Shown in pieces: positions 19,303-28,624 of a stretch of DNA of 64,000 nt. The DNA is taken from positions 124,001 through 188,000 of the forward strand of contig NZ_PJNI01000008.1 in the NCBI RefSeq assembly GCF_002844555.1. The letters are read 5' to 3'. The stretch's first letter is position 1; each line of letters begins with the position of its first letter. The translations under genes were made by a program, and so were the position numbers. A model generated the notes under the pieces. That model saw only the letters and a list, made by a program, of their open reading frames with translations, searched no databases and had not been told where the DNA came from. This stretch comes from Brumimicrobium salinarum. GTDB lineage: Bacteria > Bacteroidota > Bacteroidia > Flavobacteriales_D > Crocinitomicaceae.

Positions 19303-19794
19303 ATGAGTGAATTCAACAAAGTAAATAAAGTGAAAAGATTATCAAAGTTTAGGCAAATTATACTCCTCATTAGCTTTATGGTAATTATATCTAGCTGCAC
19401 TAGCGATGAGTTTCAACGGGTAGAGCTTCAACAATTTGTTGGTACATGGGAACTTAAAGGAAGATCAATGTTTGAAGGAGTTCAAATTGAAATTAAAAAT
19501 ACGGATAAAAATAAGCTTCAAGGAACACTGGTTAAGTTAAATGATAACAAATTTGTAAAACTGTTTGCGGAACCTAATGAAGCATGGGTGACAGGGATCA
19601 AAAGAACCTCAAACTTTGAATTTAATTTAACTGAAAAGAAACTGGGCAGCCCTTTATTTTCGCTCTATGATTTGGAAACATCGAAAAGTTTTAAAGCACA
19701 ATTCATTGATGAAAACACTATCGGATTAAGTGCTGGAAATGCCAAGCCAAGTAATTCTTCCATTCGATATGTTCGGGTTAAGGAAGATAATTAG
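19303..19794 (+). CDS. hypothetical lipoprotein
   Basis: 163 residues from the ATG at 19303-19305. A basic N-terminus and hydrophobic stretch end in the lipobox I-S-S-C (Cys about residue 32). The mature part is a lipocalin-size beta-rich domain (F-V-G-T-W-E-L-K-G-R, typical of small lipocalin-like Bacteroidota lipoproteins). Lies 32 bp after the membrane protein gene and probably shares its transcript. Function unknown. Confidence 0.65.
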   Translation: MSEFNKVNKVKRLSKFRQIILLISFMVIISSCTSDEFQRVELQQFVGTWELKGRSMFEGVQIEIKNTDKNKLQGTLVKLNDNKFVKLFAEPNEAWVTGIKRTSNFEFNLTEKKLGSPLFSLYDLETSKSFKAQFIDENTIGLSAGNAKPSNSSIRYVRVKEDN

Positions 19795-19920
19795 GGTAAT
19801 AAACCAGAATATTTACTTGTATTTCTTAGCGAACTTTAATTTCAAATAAAAAAATCTAAACAGAAACTCCATAGAGCAGTAACTTTAAAGTTAACATGTT
19901 GGATTGTAAAAACTATAAAA

Positions 19921-21585
19921 ATGAAATATTTAGAAAAGGAAGGTTTTAGCATTTCAGAAGATCCACAATTAACATCTAAATATTTTACTGATTCCCCCAT
20001 AATAAATGATGAAATAGATCTCATTTACAATGACATATTGGATGATGTTTTAAATGTGAAAAGTAGAATTAAGGAGTTGATTGCGAATTATCCTGATAAC
20101 CCAAATGTTAAACAATTAATGTTTATCTATCATATTTTTAATGAAGAATTTGATCACGCTTTTGATTGTAATACTAAGATTCTTACTGAGCATCCAGACT
20201 ATTTTTATGCCATGGCTAACCAAGCCAATGCATATATTGATTACGGTGATTTAGAAAAGGTGGTGAACTTGTTAGGGGAGGACTTTAATTTGAAGAATTG
20301 TTTTCCAACCCGTGACATTTTTCATATTAATGAAATCATGAGTATGTATAAAGTTGCTGTACGTTATCATGCTGCTATGTCTGATTTTGATACTGCAGAA
20401 GACTATGTAGAAAGAATGATGGATATTGATGAAGATCATCCTGAAGTTGAAAATGCCCAAGAAATGTTGATGTTTGAAAGCTTGGAGCAACAGGATGAGT
20501 TTTTACAAAGTGAGAAAGATTATAAATTTACCGTTGAAATTCAACCACAAGTCCAAACGCTTAAAAGAACTCCGCCAAAGTTTCAGCATAATGAAATATC
20601 TTTATTGTATGAATATGAATTAGACATAGATGATGGGATCTTGCATGGTATTCTAGCACTGTCTAGGAAGGAGCTCATAGCAGATCTATGTTTGGTGTTG
20701 AAAGATAGTGTTGAAAGATTTAGTTTTTTTAAAAAGAAAAGCAAATATGAAACAGCTTTTGTATTTCACGCCATTAGTCTTTTAGCGGAGTTAGAGGCCA
20801 CAGAAGCTTTGCCTGAGGTTCTCCATGTTTTCAAACAAAGTGAAGACTATTTTGAGTTGTACATTTTACATTATCAGCACGATGATTTATGGCATTCGAT
20901 TTATAAATTAGGTCAAAATCAACTGGATCTTCTTGAGGAGTTTATGAAGACATCTGGAGTTTTAATGAATTATAAAGTGGAAGTAACTTCGGCCCTTGTT
21001 CAAATAGCAATTCATCAACCAAAAAGAAGAGATGAGGTGATTTCGTTTTTTGCTTCTGTACTTAATTTTTATGAGAAGGCTAAACCAACGGACAATGTTA
21101 TTGATAGTTTATTGCTCGGCGATATGATTGATCAACTGAAAGAAATCAACGCTAATGAGCTGCTTTTTATAATTAATAATTTAATTGAGCAAGATTACGT
21201 TTATTTAAATATTTGCGGTGATTTCTCTACAATTAAAGAGGGATTTAATTCTTTTGAATCAGAGGATTACAAGAAAGAGATGTTGTCAATTTCTGAATAT
21301 TACGTGCATAATTTGTCACTAAGAGCCAATCTTATGGATGACTTTCTTGACTTTGATGATGATCATTTTGGTTTCGATGATGAATTTGATATTGATTTCG
21401 ATGATGAAGCAGAAGAGGACCCATTTAAAAAAACAAGCTTTAATGATCTACTTGAAGACCTCCTAAGTGAAGGAAGTGAATCCTCCAAATCTCAACCTTT
21501 TAAAGCGGAGGAAAAAGTGGGAAGAAATGATCCTTGTCCATGTGGAAGCGGGAAAAAGTACAAAAAATGCTGTATAGGCAGGTAA
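19921..21585 (+). CDS. helical-repeat protein with C-terminal SEC-C zinc motif
   Basis: 554 residues. The N-terminal third is TPR-like (about 40-180, with tandem helix pairs such as [28 protein letters not shown]). The middle (about 230-460) resembles HEAT/DUF1186-type helices. An acidic Asp/Phe-rich linker lies at about 478-500. The extreme C-terminus is a canonical SEC-C zinc-binding motif ([18 protein letters not shown]). SEC-C motifs in SecA bind zinc and SecB or ribosomes; here the tail may tether the protein to a partner. Cytosolic; precise role unknown. Confidence 0.8.
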   Translation: MKYLEKEGFSISEDPQLTSKYFTDSPIINDEIDLIYNDILDDVLNVKSRIKELIANYPDNPNVKQLMFIYHIFNEEFDHAFDCNTKILTEHPDYFYAMANQANAYIDYGDLEKVVNLLGEDFNLKNCFPTRDIFHINEIMSMYKVAVRYHAAMSDFDTAEDYVERMMDIDEDHPEVENAQEMLMFESLEQQDEFLQSEKDYKFTVEIQPQVQTLKRTPPKFQHNEISLLYEYELDIDDGILHGILALSRKELIADLCLVLKDSVERFSFFKKKSKYETAFVFHAISLLAELEATEALPEVLHVFKQSEDYFELYILHYQHDDLWHSIYKLGQNQLDLLEEFMKTSGVLMNYKVEVTSALVQIAIHQPKRRDEVISFFASVLNFYEKAKPTDNVIDSLLLGDMIDQLKEINANELLFIINNLIEQDYVYLNICGDFSTIKEGFNSFESEDYKKEMLSISEYYVHNLSLRANLMDDFLDFDDDHFGFDDEFDIDFDDEAEEDPFKKTSFNDLLEDLLSEGSESSKSQPFKAEEKVGRNDPCPCGSGKKYKKCCIGR

Positions 21586-21632
21586 GACACGTTTAAAAGT
21601 CTTAGATTTTTTATTTAAGGTCAGCATTCTTT

Positions 21633-21640
21633 TATCTTTG
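21633..21640 (+). promoter_or_regulatory. -7 promoter box TATCTTTG
   Basis: Perfect TAnnTTTG element ending 5 bases before the ATG of the YkgJ-type gene, implying a leaderless or near-leaderless transcript. Confidence 0.6.
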
Positions 21641-21645
21641 CCTCA

Positions 21646-22131
21646 ATGAAGTACCAAGCAGATCTCGAAACAGCAAAATCCAACAAAGCCGGCAATAAGA
21701 AGCTGGTCAAGAAACTTAAGCGTATTCCCGAGCGGAAACTCGATGATTTATTTCATGAAAAGCACGATGAGGTTTTTGAGGAAATCGATTGTTTGGAATG
21801 CGCCAATTGCTGTAAAACCACCAGTCCAATTTTTCGAGATATAGATATCAAGAGATTGTCTAAGCGTTTACGTTTAAAACCCGCTGAGTTTATAGATCAG
21901 TATTTACGTATCGATGACGATCAAGATTACGTTTTGCAAAGTTCGCCGTGTGCATTTTTGATGGACGATAACAAATGCAGCGTTTATGAAGATCGACCAA
22001 AAGCATGCAGAGAATATCCGCACACCGATAGAAAACGCATGTATCAAATTTTACCATTGACCCAAAGAAATACGCTGGTTTGCCCAGCAGTGAGTCGAAT
22101 TTTTGAAGAGTTGAAGGTAGAGATGATTTGA
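21646..22131 (+). CDS. YkgJ-family cysteine-cluster protein
   Basis: 161 residues with the family's metal-binding cysteine pattern: C-x2-C-x2-C-C (D-C-L-E-C-A-N-C-C, about residues 49-56), then S-P-C-A-F-L, N-K-C-S-V-Y, P-K-A-C-R-E-Y-P and a late V-C-P. These proteins are thought to bind zinc or an iron-sulfur cluster; role undetermined. A basic N-terminal helix (about 5-30) could contact nucleic acid or ribosome, which is inference only. Cytosolic. Confidence 0.88.
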   Translation: MKYQADLETAKSNKAGNKKLVKKLKRIPERKLDDLFHEKHDEVFEEIDCLECANCCKTTSPIFRDIDIKRLSKRLRLKPAEFIDQYLRIDDDQDYVLQSSPCAFLMDDNKCSVYEDRPKACREYPHTDRKRMYQILPLTQRNTLVCPAVSRIFEELKVEMI

Positions 22132-22477
22132 AAAATGGCTGCACTGTGATTGGTGTGGTTATGAACTCACATGCTTATTCCGTCACGCTTAATACATCGC
22201 GGTTCATCAATATTATTTTTTTAAACTTTAAAGGCTTGGAAAGGAACCCAAACTTAGGGTATGTTTTTATATTTTAATAGCAGGGGGAAACACTTGATGT
22301 ACATTCCATTGTTTGATTAAAACAAGTAATGGGTGAAAAATGCGGGATAATGAAAAGAATCTCAGTAAAACAGGCGGGAATTAGAAATTTCCATATTTAT
22401 TCTTCAATAAGAATGGCTTTCTTCCTAAAATGTTTTTAATTTTAAAATCTAACGTTAACTATCTCAAATCAAAATGC
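22132..22477. other. intergenic region, nothing recognised
   Basis: About 345 bp with several short, unconvincing open frames and no hairpin-plus-T-tract, promoter box or repeat that I can support. Confidence 0.4.
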
Positions 22478-22687
22478 ATGAGTACCAATAAACACGCTGC
22501 GATAAGATATAATACACTAGATACTTGCTTTTCAAATCGAGGTCGAAAATTTTTTATGGATGACCTTCTTGAGGCTTGCAACTATTCTATTTGTGAATTT
22601 ACCGGTCAATCTGAGGGGGTAAAACGAAGACAAATTTATGATGATATCCGCTTTATGAAACTCCGAAAGGAATGTCCACACGAATAA
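22478..22687 (+). pseudogene. WYL-domain regulator, N-terminal fragment only
   Basis: The 69 codons from ATG 22478 match the N-terminal helix-turn-helix of Bacteroidota WYL/YafY-type regulators (M-S-T-N-K-H-A-x-I-R-Y, F-x-x-D-L-L-E-A-C, E-F-T-G, G-V-K-R-R-Q-I-Y-D-D-I-R-F-M). Full-length relatives are about 330 residues with a WYL sensor domain. Here the frame ends right after the first winged helix and the downstream sequence shows no WYL domain in any frame. It is most likely a truncated remnant. Confidence 0.7.
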
Positions 22688-22793
22688 GGATTGAGACTAG
22701 GCCTGTAGTCAATTACTTCTATTTCTGCGCTTTTTCCAGAAGGAAAAGAAGTTGTAAATGTCTATTATGTTAATTTTGATGAGTGATTATGTA

Positions 22794-22837
22794 TAAAAAA
22801 AATCCCTCATACTTTTCAGTACAAGGGATGTTTTTTC
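22794..22837 (+). terminator. rho-independent terminator
   Basis: Stem ATCCCT (22802-22807) / AGGGAT (22824-22829) with an inner TACT/AGTA stem, flanked by A-run and T6, giving a bidirectional-looking terminator in the gap between the WYL fragment and clpB. Confidence 0.7.
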
Positions 22838-22920
22838 TTAATGAGAAGCTACGATATTCAATGAAAGAAAGAATCCAATCCAAAGTGGCACCAATCTCTC
22901 TTTTTCTCTCCCTCACCTTG

Positions 22921-23057
22921 TGAAATCAAGCAAAGCGAAGATTTCATCTCTCTCCCTCTTCCAAACCGAAGGTTGGAAATCCTCTCCTTGCCGATTTATC
23001 GGCATCTCTCCCTGCGCTTTAGCGCTCCTCTCCCTAGAAATTGTCTTAAACAATTTC
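22921..23057. repeat. array of five hairpins separated by CTCTCCCT-type linkers
   Basis: Five inverted repeats of different sequence lie in a row: 22921-22946 (TGAAATC/GATTTCA), 22959-22978 (TTCCAACC/GGTTGGAA with one bulge), 22989-23004 (TGCCGAT/ATCGGCA), 23014-23025 (GCGCT/AGCGC) and 23037-23057 (GAAATTGT/ACAATTTC). The linkers are nearly the same each time (TCTCTCCCT, ATCCTCTCCT, TCCTCTCCCTA), so one strand is GGGAGAGG-rich. The last hairpin contains the clpB stop codon. It may work as a compound terminator or mRNA-stabilising element for clpB, or be an unnamed repeat family. Confidence 0.75.
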
Positions 23058-25667
23058 TTCTTCTTCCTGAGAAATGGGTTTTCTAAATACAATCTTTCCG
23101 TCAAATAGATCCACTACAACATTCTGCGATGTATCTATTTTCTGTGCGAGTAAATCCTTTGACAACTCATTCAGAATGCTCTTTTGAATTACTCTTTTTA
23201 CTGGTCTCGCTCCGAAATGTGGATCGTAACCTGTTTCGGCAATCCAGTTTAAAGCGTCTTCTTTGACCACCAATCTGATGTCGTTTTCTTCTAATCGTTT
23301 TTTCAAGTTGTTCAACTGAATCTCTACGATTTGACGTGTATCTTTCTTCGTTAATGGCGTAAATAAAATCTGCTCATCAATTCGGTTTAAGAACTCTGGA
23401 CGAATTTCTTTTTTCAAGAATTCCAGCATTTCCAATCTTGTACTTTCTTTTACCGTTGGGATTTCAGCATCACTTATTCCATCGAAGTTCTCTTGGATAA
23501 TACTTGCGCCCATGTTTGTCGTCATGATGATGATTGTGTTTTTGAAATTCGCAACACGACCTTTGTTGTCAGTTAATCGACCATCATCTAAGACTTGCAG
23601 TAAAATGTTAAACACATCTGGATGCGCTTTTTCTATCTCGTCGAGTAAAACAATCGAGTAGGGGCGGCGTCTCACAGATTCTGTCAATTGTCCACCTTCG
23701 TCGTAACCTACGTATCCCGGAGGTGCTCCCACTAATCTACTCACACTGTGCTTTTCTTGGTATTCACTCATGTCGATACGCGTCATTGCGTTTTCATCGT
23801 TGAATAAATATTCCGCTAAAGTCTTGGCCAATTCGGTTTTTCCCACTCCTGTCGTTCCCATGAATAGGAAAGATCCAATCGGACGGTTGGGGTTTTGTAA
23901 TCCCGCTTTATTTCTTCGCACTGCATCGGAAACTGCTTCGATGGCTTCTTCTTGTCCAACCACTCGTTGACGCAATTCATCTTCTAAGCGCAAGAGTTTC
24001 GCACGTTCGCTTTCCAGCATTTTGTTGACAGGAATTCCCGTCCATTTAGAAACCACATCTGCAACTTCTTCGGCGTCGACTTCCTCTTTAATCATTTTAC
24101 TTTCTTTCTGAAGTTCAATGAGTTTTTCTTTTCCTTTCTCCACTTCAGCTTCCAGCTCCTTAACTTTACCGTAACGCAATTCGGCTACTTTACCGTAATC
24201 TCCGGCTCTTTCCGCTTGATCGGCTTCCAGTTTTACTTGTTCTATTTCCTCTTTGGCATTTTGAACGGTGTCAATTACATCCTTTTCGGCTTTCCATTTC
24301 GCCATGAATTCATCGCGTTGTTCAGAAAGATTCGCCAATTCCGCCTTTAAAGTAGATAACTTTTGCTTATCGTTTTCTCGTTTAATAGCTTCTCGCTCAA
24401 TTTCTAACTGCATGATTTTTCGCTCAATCTCATCCAATTCCTCTGGTTTTGAGTTGATTTCCATTCTCAATTTAGAAGCCGCTTCATCAATTAAGTCAAT
24501 CGCTTTATCTGGCAATTGTCTGTCGGTAATATAACGTTGAGAAAGTTCCACTGCTTGGATAATCGCATCGTCTTTGATCAAAACTTTGTGGTGATTCTCA
24601 TACTTTTCTTTAATTCCACGCAAAATTGAAATCGCATCTTCCGAAGAAGGTTCATCAATCAACACGGTTTGGAAACGACGCACCAAAGCTTTGTCTTTTT
24701 CAAAGTGTTTTTGGTATTCGTCTAAGGTTGTTGCACCCACAGCTCTCAATTCTCCACGTGCCAAAGCAGGTTTTAGAATGTTTGCAGCATCCATTGCGCC
24801 TTCGCCACCACCAGCTCCAACAAGCGTGTGAATCTCATCAATAAATAAGATGATTTCTCCATCGGATTTAATTACTTCGTTGACCACGGCTTTTAAACGC
24901 TCCTCAAATTCTCCTTTATACTTTGCACCGGCGACTAATGCCCCCATATCCAAAGCATAAACGATTTTAGATTTCAAGTTCTCAGGCACATCTTCTGAAA
25001 CAATTCGCTGTGCAATTCCCTCTGCAATTGCAGTTTTACCCACACCTGCTTCACCAATCATAATCGGATTGTTTTTCGTTCTTCGGGTCAAAATTTGCAA
25101 CACACGACGAATTTCTTCATCACGCCCGATAATCGGGTCTAGCTTTCCTGTTTCCGCCATTTTATTGAGGTTATTGGCGAATTTATCCAAAGACTTATAT
25201 GTTCCGTCTTTTCCTTGAGAATCTACTGACTCTCCATCTCTTAATTTCATAATTGCGTCTTTTAAAGTTGATTTTTTGAACTTATTGTCTTTCATCAAGC
25301 TCGAAACTTGATCATTTCCATCCATTAATGAATAGAGCAATATCTCAAGTGAAAGAAATTCGTCCTTAAAGTTGCGCATTTCGTTCATTCCGTAATTTAA
25401 AACACGTTGTAAAGTGTTGCTTAAATAAGGCTGACCACCTCCTTCAACTTTCGGATAAGATTTGATAATGCTATCCAAAGCTTTTGTGAATAAAGGTAAG
25501 TCGCTATTTAACTCTTTAAATATAAAAGGAAGAACACTGTCATCGACTTTGATCATACCGCGCAGAATATGACCTGTCTCAATCGCTTGTTGACCGTTCT
25601 CTTGAGCTAATTTTTGCCCTTCGTGAACTGCCATCTGCGTTTTTGTTGTCCATTTATTAGTATCCAT
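23046..25667 (-). CDS. clpB: ClpB, ATP-dependent protein disaggregase
   Basis: 873 residues with the full ClpB plan: Clp N-domain (1-145), AAA+ module 1 with Walker A G-E-A-G-V-G-K-T at 205-212 and Walker B I-I-L-F-I-D-E, coiled-coil middle domain (about 405-525), AAA+ module 2 with Walker A G-T-T-G-V-G-K-T and the [10 protein letters not shown] pore loop, then the C-terminal small domain ending in an acidic tail E-E-E-E. It works with DnaK to rescue aggregated proteins in the cytosol. The upstream gap shows no CIRCE palindrome, so heat control is not evident. The 3' end runs into the hairpin array. Confidence 0.98.
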   Translation of the reverse strand: MDTNKWTTKTQMAVHEGQKLAQENGQQAIETGHILRGMIKVDDSVLPFIFKELNSDLPLFTKALDSIIKSYPKVEGGGQPYLSNTLQRVLNYGMNEMRNFKDEFLSLEILLYSLMDGNDQVSSLMKDNKFKKSTLKDAIMKLRDGESVDSQGKDGTYKSLDKFANNLNKMAETGKLDPIIGRDEEIRRVLQILTRRTKNNPIMIGEAGVGKTAIAEGIAQRIVSEDVPENLKSKIVYALDMGALVAGAKYKGEFEERLKAVVNEVIKSDGEIILFIDEIHTLVGAGGGEGAMDAANILKPALARGELRAVGATTLDEYQKHFEKDKALVRRFQTVLIDEPSSEDAISILRGIKEKYENHHKVLIKDDAIIQAVELSQRYITDRQLPDKAIDLIDEAASKLRMEINSKPEELDEIERKIMQLEIEREAIKRENDKQKLSTLKAELANLSEQRDEFMAKWKAEKDVIDTVQNAKEEIEQVKLEADQAERAGDYGKVAELRYGKVKELEAEVEKGKEKLIELQKESKMIKEEVDAEEVADVVSKWTGIPVNKMLESERAKLLRLEDELRQRVVGQEEAIEAVSDAVRRNKAGLQNPNRPIGSFLFMGTTGVGKTELAKTLAEYLFNDENAMTRIDMSEYQEKHSVSRLVGAPPGYVGYDEGGQLTESVRRRPYSIVLLDEIEKAHPDVFNILLQVLDDGRLTDNKGRVANFKNTIIIMTTNMGASIIQENFDGISDAEIPTVKESTRLEMLEFLKKEIRPEFLNRIDEQILFTPLTKKDTRQIVEIQLNNLKKRLEENDIRLVVKEDALNWIAETGYDPHFGARPVKRVIQKSILNELSKDLLAQKIDTSQNVVVDLFDGKIVFRKPISQEEEEIV

Positions 25668-25809
25668 ATAATTTTTCGTTTTTTTTATTCTTGTTTTCGG
25701 TGAAGCTTTATCAAATTCCTAACCATTGCTAAAATAGAGAGAAATCGCTAAAGATTAATGACATTATGGCGCGTGGAGTTGGGTTGGACTGACTAAATGA
25801 CGTTTATTT

Positions 25810-25892
25810 AATTACGAATTTTTCAATTACGAATTACGAATTACGAATTATGAATTCATCGTTCATAATTCATAATTCATCAATCATAATTT
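25810..25892. repeat. AATTACGA / TTCATAAT short tandem repeat with inverted halves
   Basis: Copies of the 8-bp unit AATTACGA are followed, in inverse orientation, by TTCATAAT units, so the block can fold on itself through T-A and G-T pairs. Related tandem arrays occur at 55329-55497 and, degenerate, at 60387-60462. It fills much of the 325-bp clpB-topoisomerase gap. No promoter was seen there. Confidence 0.7.
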
Positions 25893-25991
25893 AAAAAGTT
25901 GCTCTTTTAGTTTCTCGATATAATTAAACTATTCTTGTCTTTTACTGTTTTAGTTTTGATTTAAATCATACTTTTATAAAGCAGAAAAAAG

Positions 25992-26975
25992 ATGTATTCC
26001 CGAAAGAAATATGGCAAAGGTTTTACTTATCGATACGAAAGTGGAAAAACCATTAAGGACAAATCTATTCGAAAATGGATAGCATCTTTGGTTATTCCTC
26101 CAGCTTGGACTGAGGTTGAGATAAGCGAGGATAGGGAAGCTGATCTTTTAGTGACCGGAAGAGATGCCAAAAACCGGAAACAATATATTTATCATCCCGA
26201 TTACAGGGCAAGAAGAAATGCGAAAAAGTATGATCGGATCGTTTTCTTTGCAGATTCCTTAGAAAATATGCGTCGGGTGAGTGGGCAGCATTTAAGAATA
26301 GAAAAGCCTACGCGAAAAAAAGTAATGGCAGCAATGTTGCGCTTATTAGAAACGGCTTTCTTTCGGCCAGGAAGCGACTATTACACCGAAGAAAATGAAA
26401 CTTATGGACTCACAACGATGAGAAATAAGCATTTAACGATTGAGGAAGATGAATTGATTTTCAATTATACAGGGAAATCTGGAAAAGAACAAGAAAAGCA
26501 TATTGTGAATGAAAGATTAGCCAAAATTGTACAAGAAGTAGATGAATTACCCGGCTATAGGATTTTCAAGTATATTGATGAAAACAATAAGATTGTAAAG
26601 GTTGATAGCGATGATTTAAACGCATATATTCATGAAGTAATGGGAGAAGATTTTTCCGCTAAGGACTTTAGAACTTGGGCAGGAACTATGATCGCTGCAA
26701 TTGCCTTAAATGAATTAGGAGCTGTTAAGGAAAAAGACCAAGATCTATTAGATAAAAACATCAAAGAAGCTGTAAATCGTGTTTCTGAAAGATTGGGGAA
26801 TACGCCAGCCGTGGCACGTTCATCTTATATTGATCCTAGAGTTATAGAAGAATACACACAAGGAAAAACATTGCAATATTTTGAAGAGGAAATTATCGAA
26901 TTATTGCAAAAAGCAGAGAACCTTTCTAAACAGGAAGTAGGTGTGCTTTGCATGTTGAAAAGTCGTTTGGAATAA
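25992..26975 (+). CDS. DNA topoisomerase IB (eukaryotic/poxvirus type)
   Basis: 327 residues matching small bacterial topoisomerase IB: an N-terminal beta domain (about 1-85; F-T-Y-R-Y, I-P-P-A-W-T-E-V) and a tyrosine-recombinase-like catalytic domain with R/K residues in G-L-T-T-M-R-N-K-H, the K-D-F-R-T-W-A-G motif and the nucleophile Y279 in S-S-Y-I-D-P. It relaxes supercoils by a 3'-phosphotyrosine intermediate. Size and motifs are complete, so it should be active. Common as an accessory enzyme in Bacteroidota. Confidence 0.93.
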   Translation: MYSRKKYGKGFTYRYESGKTIKDKSIRKWIASLVIPPAWTEVEISEDREADLLVTGRDAKNRKQYIYHPDYRARRNAKKYDRIVFFADSLENMRRVSGQHLRIEKPTRKKVMAAMLRLLETAFFRPGSDYYTEENETYGLTTMRNKHLTIEEDELIFNYTGKSGKEQEKHIVNERLAKIVQEVDELPGYRIFKYIDENNKIVKVDSDDLNAYIHEVMGEDFSAKDFRTWAGTMIAAIALNELGAVKEKDQDLLDKNIKEAVNRVSERLGNTPAVARSSYIDPRVIEEYTQGKTLQYFEEEIIELLQKAENLSKQEVGVLCMLKSRLE

Positions 26976-27055
26976 AGATTAATGCATAAATTTAAGTTTG
27001 GTTTATTATTTATTGAAATTTTAAGTAAATTTATTGAAATATTTAATCCACATCT

Positions 27056-27940
27056 ATGAAAAAAATACGGTATTCAATTTTTTCGGCATTGATTGTATTT
27101 GTTGCGCTATCCTTTACATTTGAATTCGATTCGACAAATAGTATTTTTAAAAAGCTTAAAAACGATTTTGGTTATGTTCCTTCAGGAAAGGTCAAGTTAA
27201 ATGATTCAGAACTAACTGTTCAAGCTTTTTATATCGCTAAAACTGTTGTGACAAACGGGGAGTATAAAGTTTTTTTAGATGATTTAATAGCAACTGGTCA
27301 AATAGAGAAATACAAACTTGCTAAAATAGATTCAACAGGATGGTACACGGTGCCGAATAATAATTTTGAAAAGCTTGGTGAATCATATCACTTACAAACT
27401 GAATATGAATCTTATCCGGTTGTTAACGTAACTAAAGAAGGGGCTACTTTATATTGTGAGTGGTATACTGCAAAAATGAATGAAGGAATACCGAAAGAAG
27501 AACACCTCATTTTCCGTTTGCCTCAAAAAGCAGAATGGTTACGCGCGGCAGAAGGTAGTGAGCCGAATAAAATTTATACATGGAATAGTCTTTATCTTAG
27601 AAATAACCAAGGCAAATATTTAGCAAACTTTGTTTCTACACCTCAATCGTCAATTACGAGAAATGAAGCAGGTGATTTAGAAATTGTTACGAATCAAGTA
27701 AAGTATTTGAGTAAAATCAATACTATGGATGTTATTTCTCCTGCGAAATCATATTATCCTAATGAATTTGACGTGTATAACATGAATGGAAATGTTGCAG
27801 AGTTATTGGCTGATCCTAATGAGGTCATTGGAGGTTCATGGTATGATCCAGGTTTTGATATTAAAAATAGAAGTGTAAAAAAATATTCCGGAGCTTCTGC
27901 AACCGTAGGATTTAGGATTGTAGCTACAGCAATCAATTAA
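27056..27940 (+). CDS. secreted FGE/SUMF1-fold protein
   Basis: 294 residues with an N-terminal signal or anchor (about 5-22) followed directly by an FGE-sulfatase fold: Y-V-P-S-G entry, F-Y-I-A-K-T-V-V-T-N-G-E-Y, Y-P-V-V-N-V-T, F-R-L-P-Q-K-A-E-W-L-R-A-A, D-V-Y-N-M-N-G-N-V-A-E and the C-terminal G-G-S-W-Y. The catalytic cysteine pair of formylglycine-generating enzymes is absent after GGSW, so, like GldJ/GldK of the gliding/T9SS machinery, it is probably structural or binding rather than an oxidase. It is not closely similar to the FGE pair at 47.5-52.2 kb and lacks their N-terminal domain. Confidence 0.82.
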   Translation: MKKIRYSIFSALIVFVALSFTFEFDSTNSIFKKLKNDFGYVPSGKVKLNDSELTVQAFYIAKTVVTNGEYKVFLDDLIATGQIEKYKLAKIDSTGWYTVPNNNFEKLGESYHLQTEYESYPVVNVTKEGATLYCEWYTAKMNEGIPKEEHLIFRLPQKAEWLRAAEGSEPNKIYTWNSLYLRNNQGKYLANFVSTPQSSITRNEAGDLEIVTNQVKYLSKINTMDVISPAKSYYPNEFDVYNMNGNVAELLADPNEVIGGSWYDPGFDIKNRSVKKYSGASATVGFRIVATAIN

Positions 27941-28022
27941 GAAAATTTTATTTGATCTCGCCTGTATGCGCAGTACTCTTGCTCAATACTCAAAAATACT
28001 ACTGAAAATTCATTTTTAGTCG

Positions 28023-28030
28023 TATTTTTG
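28023..28030 (+). promoter_or_regulatory. -7 promoter box TATTTTTG
   Basis: TAnnTTTG element 4 bases before the first ATG (28035) of the HsdR_N gene; the spacing makes the second ATG (28041) the more likely start if transcription begins about 6-8 bases after the box. Confidence 0.55.
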
Positions 28031-28034
28031 TTCC

Positions 28035-28493
28035 ATGTTAATGCCTTTGAACTTCCCCAAAACGCCCTTAAAGCTCTCCAAAAAAGGAGAGGAGATTTTT
28101 GTTTGGGATATTTTCAGAAAGAAGAAACTTTTACTTACACCTGAAGAATGGGTCCGTCAACATGTATTACATTTCTTGATACAACATAAAGAAACTCCAG
28201 AACCACTTATCGCCGCGGAATATGCTATTGAAGTTAATAAGATGACACGCCGTTGCGATGGTGTAGTATTCAATCGAGATGGAAAAGCTGTAGCCATTGT
28301 TGAATGCAAAGCTCCTCAAATAAAGTTAACAGAAGCTGTACTGCACCAAATTGCACAATACAATTATAAGTTACGTGTTAATTGGCTGATTCTTACCAAT
28401 GGCTTACACACTATTGTTGCATTTGTAGATCAATCTACAGGAGTAGTTCAATATCACGAAGAGATTCCAAATTATTCAGAATTAATAAAATAA
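28035..28493 (+). CDS. stand-alone HsdR N-terminal (PD-(D/E)XK nuclease-fold) protein
   Basis: 152 residues (150 if the ATG at 28041 is used). The sequence matches the type I restriction enzyme R-subunit N-terminal domain: L-T-P-E-E-W-V-R-Q-H, R-C-D-G-V-V-F and A-I-V-E-C-K-A-P, giving the D...E-x-K nuclease triad, then Q-I-A-Q-Y-N and L-I-L-T-N-G-L. No helicase, specificity or methylase gene is nearby. Such single-domain proteins are near universal in Bacteroidota, so this is probably a housekeeping nucleic-acid enzyme rather than restriction. The substrate is unknown. Confidence 0.85.
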   Translation: MLMPLNFPKTPLKLSKKGEEIFVWDIFRKKKLLLTPEEWVRQHVLHFLIQHKETPEPLIAAEYAIEVNKMTRRCDGVVFNRDGKAVAIVECKAPQIKLTEAVLHQIAQYNYKLRVNWLILTNGLHTIVAFVDQSTGVVQYHEEIPNYSELIK

Positions 28494-28518
28494 AAAAAGA
28501 GCAACATTTCTGCTGCTC
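28490..28518 (-). terminator. terminator for the OmpA lipoprotein gene
   Basis: On the minus strand GAGCA (28514-28518) pairs with TGCTC (28499-28503), followed by T7. It overlaps the end of the convergent HsdR_N gene. Confidence 0.6.
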
Positions 28519-28576
28519 CATAATTCTGTACTTTAGTTTTTTTTACGAAAAGACATCAGTCCAAAGAGTACGTATG

Positions 28577-28603
28577 CTACCGCGAGATTTCATCTCGTGG
28601 TTG
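28577..28603. repeat. REP palindrome CTACCGCGAGAT-TTC-ATCTCGTGGTTG
   Basis: A 27-bp imperfect palindrome. Its sequence equals the reverse complement of the REP at 53267-53293 except for one base, so the two belong to one dispersed family. The second copy lies 42 bp after a RAYT transposase gene. Confidence 0.8.
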
Positions 28604-28624
28604 TTTGTACCTAATCCCAAGTAT

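Noticed and set aside
22921-23057. CRISPR array
   Set aside because: Repeats are short linkers, the spaced elements are palindromes, and there are no cas genes.
22913-23104. 63-codon open frame on the minus strand across the hairpin array
   Set aside because: Its sequence is generated by the hairpins and linkers and overlaps the end of clpB in another frame; no start context or family.
25668-25809. CIRCE or other heat-shock operator upstream of clpB
   Set aside because: No TTAGCACTC-N9-GAGTGCTAA-like palindrome was seen.
28035-28493. Type I restriction-modification system
   Set aside because: Only the HsdR N-terminal domain is present with no helicase, HsdS or HsdM nearby; stand-alone copies are normal in Bacteroidota.
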